Shown: piece after piece, positions 36,893 to 47,456 of the stretch
Layout of the letters: each line of letters opens with the position of its first letter
Position numbering within the stretch: the first letter of the stretch is position 1
From: Xylogone sp. PMI_703
Taxonomy: Eukaryota > Ascomycota > Leotiomycetes
Assembly: GCA_021399445.1 (NCBI GenBank)
Contig: JAJTUQ010000009.1
Location: 699,501-763,500 of the forward strand
DNA: 64,000 nucleotides
Reading direction: 5' to 3'
Notes under the pieces: model-generated
What the model was told of the DNA's origin: nothing
The model's input: only the letters and a program-made list of their open reading frames with translations
The model's database searches: none
Translations under genes and position numbers: made by a program

Positions 36893-38173
36893 TTAGCCTT
36901 CAGATATGTATATTTTTGCGATCATGCGGTGACCTGTTTTCAGCCACTCTACCGCACCATTGACCATCTCGTCGATAATGGCTTTTGCACCCTTACGCTC
37001 ATTAACAGCCGCGGCTACGTCACCCATGATGAGAAGCTATGTACCCTCCAAGATGTCATCATCAACATCATCTCCCCATTTCTCCATGTCGTGTTCTAAC
37101 GGTACGATGCCCTTATCTAGAAGCTCATTCTTCTCACCGGCGCGATTCTCTTCCCAGTCCTTGATATACGGGGTCATAAGGACTCGAGCAGGGCGTCCCT
37201 AAGGGAGTTATCAGCAATTTCACTAGGAAACATTACTCACTTAGGGAAGGGTACTGACAGTGAAGACGGTTGTACGGACAATATCATCGAAACCCGCCTT
37301 TCTTACGGCCTCTTGATGTGCTTTCGAGGCTCCAGCTTCTTCGGAGAGGACGAAACGTGTCCCAATCCAGACCGCGCTAGCACCTAACATCAAGGCAGCT
37401 GCCAAAGATTGCCCACTAAAAAGGCCCCCGGCAGCAATGACGTGGACATCCTGACCTGTCAGAGGACTCTTGTGCCCACGGCACATCTCCACCACGGTGG
37501 GTACAAGCACTGTGGTCGGCACATGCCCGGTGTGTCCACCTCCTTCGCCGCCCTGCGCGCCAATGAGATCTGCTCCAACGTCAAGGCATCTCTAGACGTG
37601 CTTCGGGTGACCGATCATGTTCATGTACAAGACATTTGCTCGATGCAGACGGTCTACGACGTCCTTCGGTGGGACTCCGACCGCGGAGACAAAGAGCCTA
37701 GCGCCAGAGGAAATGATGATATCAATAAGTTCATATAGCTTCCCTTTGGTATAGTCATGGCTGCATTGAAACCCATAAGATCAGCTTTGGACCGTCGCGT
37801 TTGCACAAAAGACAGGAAAGAGGGGCTAGAGAGCGTTACATACTTTGTCTTTCGAGCATTGCCGCCAATTTGAGGGAGCAGGAGATCAACTCCAAATGGA
37901 GCGTCTTTGTCGTTTAAAAATCCTTTGAGCTCTTCGATCTGCTCTCGTAGCATATCTGGTGTGTAGCTCGCGCCCCCAATAACACCGATCCCACCAGCAT
38001 TCGTCACGGCGGCTGCGAGTTTTGGTCCAGCTGCCACATTCATGCCTGCAAGCATGATGGGATGTTTGATCTTGAATAAATCTGTGATTCTCGTGCGAAT
38101 TTGTTCTGTCTTAATCGTTAAAAGGCTGTACCCATAGTCCCCTCCCCCAGAAATGCTTACGTGGAGAAGCCAT
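36893..38173 (-). pseudogene. Nitronate monooxygenase with two in-frame TAG codons
   Basis: Exons (minus) 38173-38161, 38105-37844, 37760-37259 and 37198-36893; introns 55, 83 and 60 bp; 361 codons in phase, the normal family length. Recognisable FMN-barrel blocks: HPIMLAGMNVAAG, NAGGIGVIGG, GAQGGEGGGHTG with the catalytic-histidine region, and VIAAGGLFSGQSLAAALMLG. Two TAG codons interrupt it, at 37594-37592 (right after MIGHPKHV) and 37039-37037 (before LLIMGDVAAAVN). Neither can be removed by a plausible intron. Intact family members oxidise alkyl nitronates with FMN. Splicing and the rest of the frame are well preserved, so inactivation looks recent. Sequencing errors are the main alternative. 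Confidence 0.8.
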
Positions 38174-38924
38174 TTTGGGCAACGATAGATGGGCAGTATG
38201 GACGAAGAACTTAATATTTTGAACAGAACGTTTCGGGACCCAGAAGAAATAGAGAAGTAATATGAAATTTAAAATAAATATAAGAAAAAGAAGCGCAGTG
38301 AGGTTAGCGTCAAGAATAAATAAGCTGTTAAAGCAATTCTTGCGACTTTAAGCATCTTGAGACAAGAGCGAATTAAGCCGGTCAGTGGCCGAGATACTCG
38401 GCCAGCAGCTTCTTCTCACGGAATATGTTTGCTCCTCTGGTTTCCACTGGTTTCATCCGGTATTTCTCGGAGATACGACAGGCTACTATGGCTTAAGTAC
38501 CAAGCTCGGAAGGCCCCCTGCGATAGATTTTAAAGGTAGATCTGCTACCATGATGGATAATCGTCATTCCAAATGAAGATATTGTTGGAAGACCTGTAGA
38601 CCTAAAATTGCTGAGCCCTACGAGCTCCCTAAATAGCTCTAGGCTACTGCATCCGTAATCCAATTCCTAATGCATTGGAAATATAAGCTGAATCAAACCT
38701 AAGGCAGATTGAGAGTATACCCTCCCGTAATGCGTAGCACGTGTAATATTACGATTGCAGTGCTAATTGCGATAATTGGGAGGTATTAAGGATGAGTATA
38801 TTCATGGCTACGCATGGGTATGTATGCCTGAGGCCGTAAACTACTCTCGATTATGTACAAGCCCATGACTAGATACATGGTGTGGTCAACCATGTGACCG
38901 GATACAGACAGTGAGAGGTGGCAG
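38174..38924. other. Intergenic, no gene seen
   Basis: Promoter side of the nitronate monooxygenase locus and 3' side of the acyl-CoA synthetase. GGCCGAGATACTCGGCC (about 38387) is a short imperfect palindrome. Confidence 0.4.
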
Positions 38925-41119
38925 TCACAATCGCGCAGCTGCTCTCTCTATCCGTATCCAGCTCTCCTTATCTAGCTGTCTATATATCTCTCCATCCAGC
39001 CAATACAGGCTGTCCCCATCACTTTGTGCTGTCAATTCTGGGTCCCAGGATCGCTTCTTCAGGGCGTCCTTGGCATGCTTGAAAGTGTGATTCACCGTGA
39101 TCCTGCTCGATTATTGTAAGATTGAGTTCTTCCATTGCTTGCAAAAGAAAATACAGACAAACTTACTCCGCGGTAATACGTAGGAGACGTGGTACGGCAT
39201 AAGACGGAACTCCCTTGGATCTCAGTGCTTCAAAGAGGCTATTCACAAAGGCAGCTTCTGTAGAGGGGCTATGCTGACGGAGAGTGATTCCTGCAGCGCC
39301 AACTTGGCCATCATAGCTGATTAAGGGGTGACGTTAGTGAGCGTACTAATGGGTTTAAGGGTTATAACAACTTACCCTGTCAGCTTCACAGCGTACACTA
39401 TGGCATCAAGCACATTGGGCAACTCGCAGAGATAACTCCGTACTTCTCCTGCGCTCACATTCTCACCTTTCCATCTAAACGTATCTCCGATCCTATCATG
39501 AAACTGCACCCATCCAGAGGAGTCTTGCACAATCAAGTCCCCGGATCTTTGGAACAAGTCACCGTTTCGAAAGACGTCCTTCAGCAGTCTTTTTTCTATA
39601 GCCTCTTGGTTCTGAAAATAATTGGGGTAGTCGGCAGGACTTCGAATTCGTGCAATAGCCTCCCCAGGCTCCCCTATCTCCGCTGGTACGCAATGCCCTG
39701 TTTTGGGATCGCGATATGGAGCCTCCTCGTCATAATCAAGCCTAACAATGAACTTATCATCTTCCATGTATCTTCCAAGGACTCCTGTCCACCCTATTTT
39801 TCCGGCACCGGCAGCACCGGCTCCCCAATTGTCGAATTTAACCAAGCTATCTGCGGAACGATAGAATTCTCGAATTTCAGGTATGTTGAATCGTCCTTTG
39901 AACTCTTCCCATATATCCTTTTGAAGACCATTGCCCCAGGCAGAGTGGCAAGAATGAGATTGTTCCAGTGAGGTTGGCGGTTCAGAGAGCAGATAACGGC
40001 AAAGTTCACCTACGTACAATATGCGTGTCGCACGACTCTCGACTATGTCCCGCCAGAAATTAGTCCTGGAGAATTTCCTCGCAAGACAGAGTGTAGAAGA
40101 AGCGCCAATGGAATAACATAGGCCTATGCAAAATGCCGTTCCGTGGTAAAGAGGGAGGCACGAGTAAGTTCGAAGAGGGAAGTATTTCTTCGGATTGCTT
40201 AGGTCGGCTGGAGACGTACTGGTGAATACGGCCATTCGTTGATTAGACACTACACACGCTTTTGGGAATCAAGTAGTGCCGGAGGTGAACATCAGCAGAG
40301 CGGGATCAGACAATGTTCTAGCTTGCGAATTAATTGAGCCGGATAGGCTTTTCAGTTCTGTAGATTGTACATTGATGATACTCTCTGTCTCGCTAGATTC
40401 TGGTCCCGGAGTGTCCAATGAGTCGCAGTTCAGGCAAACGCACGTCAAATTCAATGGATCTGCCTCCTTAAGCACTTCGGCAACTGCGTCTCTCAAATCG
40501 GGAGCAGTAATCATGAATTTCGACTCTGAAACCTTGAGACAATGTATAAGCGTTCTTCCTAAAGCCGATTGTTAGACACGATACTTAGTCATCTATATAT
40601 TGACTGGACAGAAAATTAATACCTCTGGTTCCTGGATTCAATAGCGCAACCACAGCGCCAAGTTTTGCAGCAGCGAATACTGTGAAGACCATCTCAGGCG
40701 AGTTCTTCATGTAAATCGCAACGGTGCTACCGGCTCTGACTCCGACCCATTGTAGCAATATGGCAATTCGGTCGGACTCTAGGTAGCATTTAGTTTCACG
40801 CTCAGGCACTTGAGAAGACGATGGGAGACGGCTACTAACCTTGTTCCCATTCTCCATAGGTCCAACTGCGCCCTTCAAACCAAAGGCCCTCAGCTGTCTT
40901 GTCAGCTGATTTCAGAGCATAGGCCAATGTAGACATGTTAGAATTCCCGACTCGTGCAATATTCTGTGCGATGATTTTCCCATACGTTCTGTCATAACGC
41001 AGCTGCTTGATGTCTCGAGTGATTCCAAGCTTCGCATTCAGATAAGCACTCCCAAGGGCAGAGACCACAACTGGAAGTGCTAACGCCGATAATGATGAAT
41101 CCATGAACTGTAGATCCAA
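38925..41119 (-). pseudogene. FATP-type acyl-CoA synthetase with in-frame TGA
   Basis: Exons (minus) 41119-40840, 40778-40623, 40558-39376, 39316-39167 and 39102-38925; introns 61, 64, 59 and 64 bp; 649 codons, the usual size. An alternative start is the ATG at 41104. Contains an N-terminal hydrophobic segment, the AMP-binding P-loop MFTSGTT, and the late FRWKGENVSAGEV adenylation block; it ends in ARL, a PTS1-like tripeptide. A TGA at 40271-40269 falls directly after MFTSGTT, where the family has glycine. The usual TEG triad region reads RSADSLVKFDNW, another departure. Intact relatives activate long-chain fatty acids to acyl-CoA in peroxisomes. As read, only a truncated product is possible. 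Confidence 0.8.
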
Positions 41120-41805
41120 ACTTTCTTGACGGGTGACGGGTCCAAGGTAAACAGCTGGAAAAGCTGATATGCTTTTGACGACAACGAATTACCGAAATAC
41201 GTCTTCCTCCAGATAGCAATATACAAATATAAGGGCCTTGAAAATTGATGTTGTAGATAAGTTTGTCAGGCCCTGAGGGGGCCGTTCTGAGATGTCGGGC
41301 CCTCTCGGCCAACATCGGCAGCCTCGAGTGGCCTCGGCCATGTTGAACTTCCTCTCTCTGAAAAGCGTTTCAATCAACGGCACCTCACACCGAGCAGCAT
41401 TTTAAACCCTATCAGTGCTGTTTATCTTAATTTCAGTACAGTTAAGCGACTAATAAAGCACGAATTACGGAAAATTGACTCATTATTTCAAGTATATCTT
41501 GTGGCACCTTGCCCCTGACTCTCTACTCGCTCATACAGTGACTGCGGCTATGGAATGACAAAAGTTGAAGATGCATTTACCGTCTTGTGATCTAAGGAGG
41601 GCCTTATCTTGTAAGCCATAAATGCAAGTCCACCAGAATAAATTTCGGTACATATATATATTAGGTGTTATAAGGAAAACGAGCATAGCTAGAACTACAG
41701 GTATTGGTTGGATATGAGAAATGAACCCTTCCTGGGATATCTTGCCGCGTCTAGGAAAATCCAAAGGATGTATTTCTGTACAACAAGTAAACCGAGACCA
41801 AATCG
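41120..41805. other. Intergenic: synthetase promoter and SnoaL-gene 3' side
   Basis: No gene. Minus-strand frames here (41383-41189 and 41809-41531) are unsupported. Confidence 0.45.
41332..41337 (+). promoter_or_regulatory. CCTCGG motif (FarA/CTF1-type site)
   Basis: About 210 bp upstream of the acyl-CoA synthetase start (minus gene), within GTGGCCTCGGCCAT, itself a partial palindrome. Confidence 0.4.
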
Positions 41806-42324
41806 TCACGGGGCAGCTTCATTCTTGAACATCGCCTCTTCCGTCTTTAGAAACGGGGTTAATAGGTTTGCTTCCCAGTATAGCCAAGTTTCTTTCTGTT
41901 GCAAGTTATTAAACCCCTCAGGTGACTCAGATGGGCCTAATATAGTGGCAAGGTACATTGGAATGGTGACTGTTGGCGTGTCTTGATTTGAAGAATGTCC
42001 TTCGACCCAAACATGTCGCAGCCCTCGATAGCTCAGAAGTATCGTTCCGTCGGGCCGAGGAATTTCAATCACACTCAGTGCATCATGGCGTGTTTGAACT
42101 GGACCAAGAACCTTGGATGCACCTTTCCATGCTTGTTCACCACCCTTGTAAGTACCGGCACCTCGATCATAGAAAGTTAAAGATGGACTGTAAAAGCGGA
42201 ATGCACTCTGTGACCAGTCCTGCTTGTCAATCGCTTTGAAATATGCTATAATAAATTGTTGCGCGGGGGTTCGTGGGCCCTCTGTAGACCAGTCATTCTC
42301 CAAAACTTTAACGAAGTCGGGCAT
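41806..42324 (-). CDS. SnoaL/NTF2-like protein
   Basis: Intronless, 172 aa, starting at the ATG of 42324. The pattern of an N-terminal helix pair (PAQQFIIAYFKAIDKQDW), a beta-strand with YDRGAGTYKG and a C-terminal WLYWEANL strand fits the NTF2-like fold with the SnoaL-type cup. In fungi such proteins are often isomerases, cyclases or dehydratases of secondary-metabolite pathways; here the function is unknown. No signal peptide. It is the last gene of the acyl-CoA region on the right side, 690 bp from the synthetase and on the same strand. Confidence 0.75.
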   Translation of the reverse strand: MPDFVKVLENDWSTEGPRTPAQQFIIAYFKAIDKQDWSQSAFRFYSPSLTFYDRGAGTYKGGEQAWKGASKVLGPVQTRHDALSVIEIPRPDGTILLSYRGLRHVWVEGHSSNQDTPTVTIPMYLATILGPSESPEGFNNLQQKETWLYWEANLLTPFLKTEEAMFKNEAAP

Positions 42325-43167
42325 AATAGCGGTGGTAGGGTATAGCAGTAAAAGTAATAATCAAGTAAATATCGTTTCAAGGAGGATGTAGAACGTATAC
42401 CAGCCAACCTCAACGCAAAGGCCTAGCTGGAAAATAACTTCCGGAGTGAATGTTTCCTTGCTTTATATCAATCTAGACTGTAGAGATGGAACTCTCCCTC
42501 TCCGAGCCGCGGTATAAGTATTTTATTAGTTCACACAAACCTTGGGCAAGTCGTAATCGCAAATTCCTACTGTAGTTAGTCAGATTTAACATAGTCCATC
42601 AGGGACGGGACAGACCCGGTGTCAGCAGCCACCCATACAAAAGGAGTTCAAGATCCTGGTATGATCATCAAAAACTTATACAGGTTAGGCTAGTCTAACT
42701 ATGTTATATGTGAGAATATACGGCAATTCGTTCTCTTTCATGTAGCTACGGCTGTAGGGTCGGGTTGCAGTTGAATGGAATACCCGATGTTGGTCGGCAT
42801 GGCATAGCAACCATAACTTATGCACCGAGGCACTATCTCCTTTATTCAAGTTTCTATTATCGCGCCACTGGACATCACCAAGTAACTCCTAGCATCATTC
42901 GTCTCGTGCTGTGCGCACGACACGGGTTGAGACGCGAAGTGGTCAAAATAGGTCGGGCGACCTGTGCACGCGAAGACGTGTTGTACATGCTCCTCTGGCC
43001 ACACCAAACTTAACACAACCATCGTTATTACCAGTTAACTGTACCGTACGTATTTTCATATAGGTCCTATTAAACCCCCGCCCCAAATCTGTGCACTATT
43101 ACTTGAAGAGGAACTTATCCATACAGTTACACGACAGAACACAGACGTCAAATGGGGTTTAATCTGG
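42325..43167. other. Intergenic, no gene seen
   Basis: Upstream of the SnoaL-like gene. No supported frame. Confidence 0.4.
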
Positions 43168-43462
43168 TGTCAGAACCAGTGGATACGCTCTATACGTAAA
43201 GGCGTATAGCCTTTACGCGTATATCCTCGATCAACACTACAAGTACATACAGACTGTAGATCGGCTATGCTGCTCTTTCAAACCCATTCAACATGGGCCA
43301 ATCCCGATATTCAATATTCACTTCTCTTCGTGCCCTGCTATGTATTTTCCCACTATAAATATAGCTGTAGATATCTCGTAGGATAGACAATTCAATTCAT
43401 CTTCACGTTCCATAGTTGAGTTCCTGTAACGATACAGTATATCTGAACCCCAAGTCCTGACA
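43168..43462 (+). mobile_element. Solo LTR (copy 1)
   Basis: A 295-bp sequence starting TGTCAGAACCAGTGGATACG and ending CCTGACA, i.e. the TG...CA with short inverted ends of a retrotransposon LTR. Flanks TCTGG and TCGGG may be a mutated 5-bp target duplication. It matches the copy at 62169-62468 at most positions, including AATCCCGATATTCAATATTC. No internal retrotransposon genes adjoin it. Confidence 0.75.
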
Positions 43463-45449
43463 TCGGGCTTGTAGTAAAGTAAACAATGTTTTATACGAAG
43501 GTTGGTGGTAATAACCGTCGACCTTAGTCGACCCACAGTTTTCCTCACCAGACTGTCAGCGCAATGTGTACTAATATGGTGGACAGAAACAGTGAATGAT
43601 TTACGACGACAAACCCACAAAGTTGAAGTAGGACCACATTCACCATCTAATTAGATTCCATTCACTAACCATCCTCTTCATTACTACCGGCTTCTGCGGG
43701 AGCAGCGTGTATCTTCTCCTTCCTACTATCACCTGCAAGAGCAGTGTGTCTTCCACTACTATCAGGACTGCTTCAATATTATGCGGTTGCCTAGCTGCCA
43801 CTGCAGTAGCAATTTGTTGTGATAATGACAAGGACGCAGTGTCGAGACCCAAGCTTGGGATCGGCCTGGGGAATACTAATCCGCCACGCGCAGCTGGTGG
43901 CCGTTGACCTCTCCGCTAGGGTGATTGACCAGGTCCTTGCCCAGAAATAGCTGGCCGATGCCGCAACTCAACATACACTGGAGCTCATGATATGTTTATA
44001 TTTGCAAATCAAGATGCGGCATGCCAACTACAACTATACTACTCCTAGATATGGTAAGCCACGAGCTGATAATTCCTATTTCACCATCCAGGTAAATCGT
44101 TATACAAATACTAATGACTCACCACAGCCGCGCTGCGGGATCAGCTGGCAACTGGGCTGCACAATATTCTACGAAATTATTCGTACCAGAATGCTGTGGG
44201 CTGGCCACACGCTGTCTTCATCGCCCCAGCAGTCAATAACGAGCTTTTCATAGGCTTCAGTAGCCCTTAATAGTCCAAAGAATTGGGGCCATACCTGCAA
44301 AAGGGATATACCAAAGCCCGCGGAAATCTTCTCAAAGGAATCAACCGCGACATCCCTCAATATCTAAAAACCACGAAGAGATCCATCGCAAGGCGTTACG
44401 ATACGCAACAGCTACTACGTGGCAAAATTGACAGCACGGAAGACAGTGCTCTGTGCCTGAACCACCCTGGAATTGCGTTGAGTTTAAAGCCCGGCCTCCC
44501 CAATCGTAGACCTTGTACTAGCTGCGAGGTGCGTTACCAATTCGACTCCGGCGCACACCAGCTAGACCTAAGAGCCTTTAACACCCATGTCTGCGCAGAG
44601 GACTATTGGTATTTAAAGGTACAGTATATCTATGGACAGCACTCATATCGGGATGACGCCTAGTGGACCCAGAATCCCGCTGCTTGCTCTCTTCTCCTCT
44701 CTTCATTTCCCCCCCTCCAGGAATTTCAAGATCGTGGCATATATCAATTCTTAACCGTTCCTGTCACAAATATCTTTATCTAAGCTCATGATCTCATTAG
44801 ACGAGCAGCAGGCAGTCCGATAGCAAGAATGCTATAAGCTAGAAGATCGCAAGTGGATAAGGATCCTGATAAGTGAAGTTCCTCATAGTAACTCAATAGA
44901 ATTACCCTCCTCTTCTTCTTTTACTCGCCTACTATTATTCTTTGAATTCATTCATCTATCATTACGTCACCTTTAACCTCCAGCGGAGACCTCATAAACA
45001 TTGAGTCGAGTAAAGACAACTTCAGCTTTCATTATCAGCATAATCAAAGATAACGGAGTGCAAAAAGCTCGTCAAGGAAAAGGTCTACCAAGGTATGCAA
45101 TAGAGCATAGCCATGAAAGACTCAAACACTTTCTGAGTGGAGTGTCAAACTGCAGCCATAATTCAAGATTGAATGCCTTCCTCTCGAAATGATTTAATGA
45201 TGGGATGAAGACCTTGCTCAGCAATATCACAAGTAGCAATTTCATATTGATTACTATAACGTGTGGAGACTTAGCAGTCAAATTTATTTACAAAAAAAAT
45301 CCATACAATTCAGCTTAGTTTGTCATATCATTCCAATTGAATCTTACTCCATCCGCAAATATCTGACAGTTTTGTTTTGACTATTGCTTCATATCCTCTC
45401 TCCTCTATTGAGAAACGAAGACCAGTTTTAGCCATGTAGATTATGAACT
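43463..45449. other. Gene-poor 2-kb stretch after the solo LTR
   Basis: Several open frames on both strands (for example plus 44283-44663, 126 codons; minus 43852-43640) show no family signal. Nothing here is called with confidence; it may contain degraded transposon sequence. Confidence 0.35.
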
Positions 45450-46157
45450 TCATGGTTCTTCAATCCTAACGTCCTCAGTCCATGAACCATTCTCCTGATT
45501 ATATAGATCCCATGCCTTAGTCGCAACGTGCTTATTGTTGAGATATTTATTCTCATCTCTCACAGTGCCTGCGACGGTCAGCAGGCATATATGAACGCCT
45601 TCCGGCTCAAACTTGGCGCGAAGTGACCGCGTGAGATTTTTCTGGGAAGCCTTCGTTAGTGACAGAGCGAAGAGCTCCGCAGAAGGGTTCTCCGGCAAGT
45701 GTGAATTGGTGACCATCAGTGTTGGCTTTGCAGTAGGGTCTTTCTTGGCCAAAGAGGTTAGCAGAGGGATTGCCCATTTGGCGGCAACGTGTAAACCAGT
45801 AGTCGTAATCTTGAAGTCAAAGAGCATGTCTTCTTCGCTGAACTCTAACAAAGTAGATTGTCGGACTATAGCTGCATTGAAGAACACAAACTCAGGGACA
45901 CCCAGGTCATTACTGATCTGCTTTAAGGTCTCCGTGAACTTGGCATGGTCGGTAATATCGGTTGAATAGGTCTTCACTTCGACTTGACCAGGAGCAGCTT
46001 TAGCAACCGTTGCAGCATCCTTCTCGAGTTGTGTTTGATTTCTTGCTACTAGAGCAACCTTGTTGAAACGTTTGGATGCAAAGATAGCTGCTGTGTGAGA
46101 TCCAATTCCAGGACCGGAACCAATGATAACAGCCGAGTTGTTGGTGCGGGCAGACAT
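45450..46157 (-). CDS. SDR-family protein lacking the catalytic tyrosine
   Basis: Intronless, 235 aa. The N-terminal SAVIIGSGPGIGSHTA is the glycine-rich dinucleotide-binding loop of short-chain dehydrogenases, followed by ALVARN, a DITD block and FFNAAIV (the NNAG position). In the active-site segment LFALSLTKAS the lysine is kept but the position four residues before it, normally tyrosine, is leucine. It may be a non-catalytic NAD(P)-binding protein or use other chemistry. Cytosolic. A TATATA lies about 35-45 bp upstream of the start on this strand. Confidence 0.85.
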   Translation of the reverse strand: MSARTNNSAVIIGSGPGIGSHTAAIFASKRFNKVALVARNQTQLEKDAATVAKAAPGQVEVKTYSTDITDHAKFTETLKQISNDLGVPEFVFFNAAIVRQSTLLEFSEEDMLFDFKITTTGLHVAAKWAIPLLTSLAKKDPTAKPTLMVTNSHLPENPSAELFALSLTKASQKNLTRSLRAKFEPEGVHICLLTVAGTVRDENKYLNNKHVATKAWDLYNQENGSWTEDVRIEEP

Positions 46158-47456
46158 TTTGGTGATACCGTGTTGAGGTTCTTAAGAGGAAGCTGTATAT
46201 AGAGGAAGGTAGTCCGTATAGGAGTATTCAGAGTCAATAATATATGTTGATGTTGTTATATTCGAGGAAAGCTCAGTAAAACTGGGGATATTGTTATCCA
46301 AATATTGAATTGTGATTGAGGGCCAACTGGGTAGTTGAGAGTACTTTATATATTACGATTAAGGCTCAAAATATGTCTCTACATTATAAATCAAAATCTC
46401 TAGTATTTCCACGGTTCCATCAATTAGTGAGAACGACAGGACCCTGTCGCAATGACGATATGCGCCATGCTATCATGAGAGTTATCAAAATGGAGCTGTG
46501 GCTCATTTGTGGCTGTCGCCTAAGTACTCACGATTGGTCATTGTTGGCGACGGGGACTGCGGGGAGAGCGGCAGGAAATGTGAGCTGCTTACAAACAGCT
46601 AGAATGCCGTCTCAGTACGGACTACGTAGATATAATTGATATCATCAATCAACACCATTTGACTTAATCAGTACGCGTGGAAAGACTATAGATTATTCAT
46701 GATGCTTTGTAATTCCCGTCCTATGAAACATTCGACTTGTTGTCGACAGGGTTGAGGATGGGTGCTTGGGCATAGTCAGCTACAACGCAATATTATGAAT
46801 CTAAAGCCCTTAGCTACCATTATTTTATCCTCAACTAAATTAAACTTGGATATAAAGAATCACGGCCAATTAGAAGAGCTTTAGAGCACAGAACTATCCA
46901 GACTTTTTGCATCTTTCTCCACTGGAGGGTCTCATTACTCCTACTCACTCCTTTGTCGATTAGGAATCAGGAACCATCTAGGCCAGATCACTAAACTTAA
47001 ATATCCATCCAACTGGACCATCAATTTAAATATTGATCATACGCTTTGTCTGAACAAAAAGGCAATTGCCCTACTTAGTATAGCCAAAACTCTCGGGGAA
47101 CCGACTAATCTTCAAGAAAAGCTGTCAAGTTGAAAGTGAATTCCATCAGCATCCATCAGTCTTGCTTGCGGAATTAATTCCCGTCGTCAATAAGCATCAA
47201 CAGATGTGGCTCATCTATACATTACTAAACCAACGTATTCAAATCAATAGCTATTCCAGGAAGATTTTAAATCCTCAAAATCTCTTGTTGAGGGCTGGCA
47301 CAAAGTGAATAGAAACAAAATAATAAACTAAGCTTATTGGCGAGATACTTGACAAGGTCTGGTACCGCCCTATTTCATAGAAATAATATGACTTGCTCTA
47401 ATATCTAGTTTGGCCTCAATAAATTAAATTTCTATATACCACTTGCCCAGAATCAA
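46158..47456. other. Intergenic, no gene seen
   Basis: Long AT-leaning stretch upstream of the SDR gene; a 107-codon plus-strand frame at 46316-46639 is unsupported. Confidence 0.4.

Noticed and set aside
36893..41119. Reassigned stop codons as an explanation for the in-frame TAG/TGA
   Set aside because: Other genes in the window end normally at TAG, TGA and TAA, so a variant code is unlikely.
40992..41383. Minus-strand frames of 107 and 64 codons at the synthetase 5' end
   Set aside because: They overlap the synthetase first exon and promoter in other phases and show no family signal.
43640..44663. Several frames up to 126 codons after the solo LTR
   Set aside because: No motif, no splice-consistent extension, composition not gene-like; treated as non-coding.
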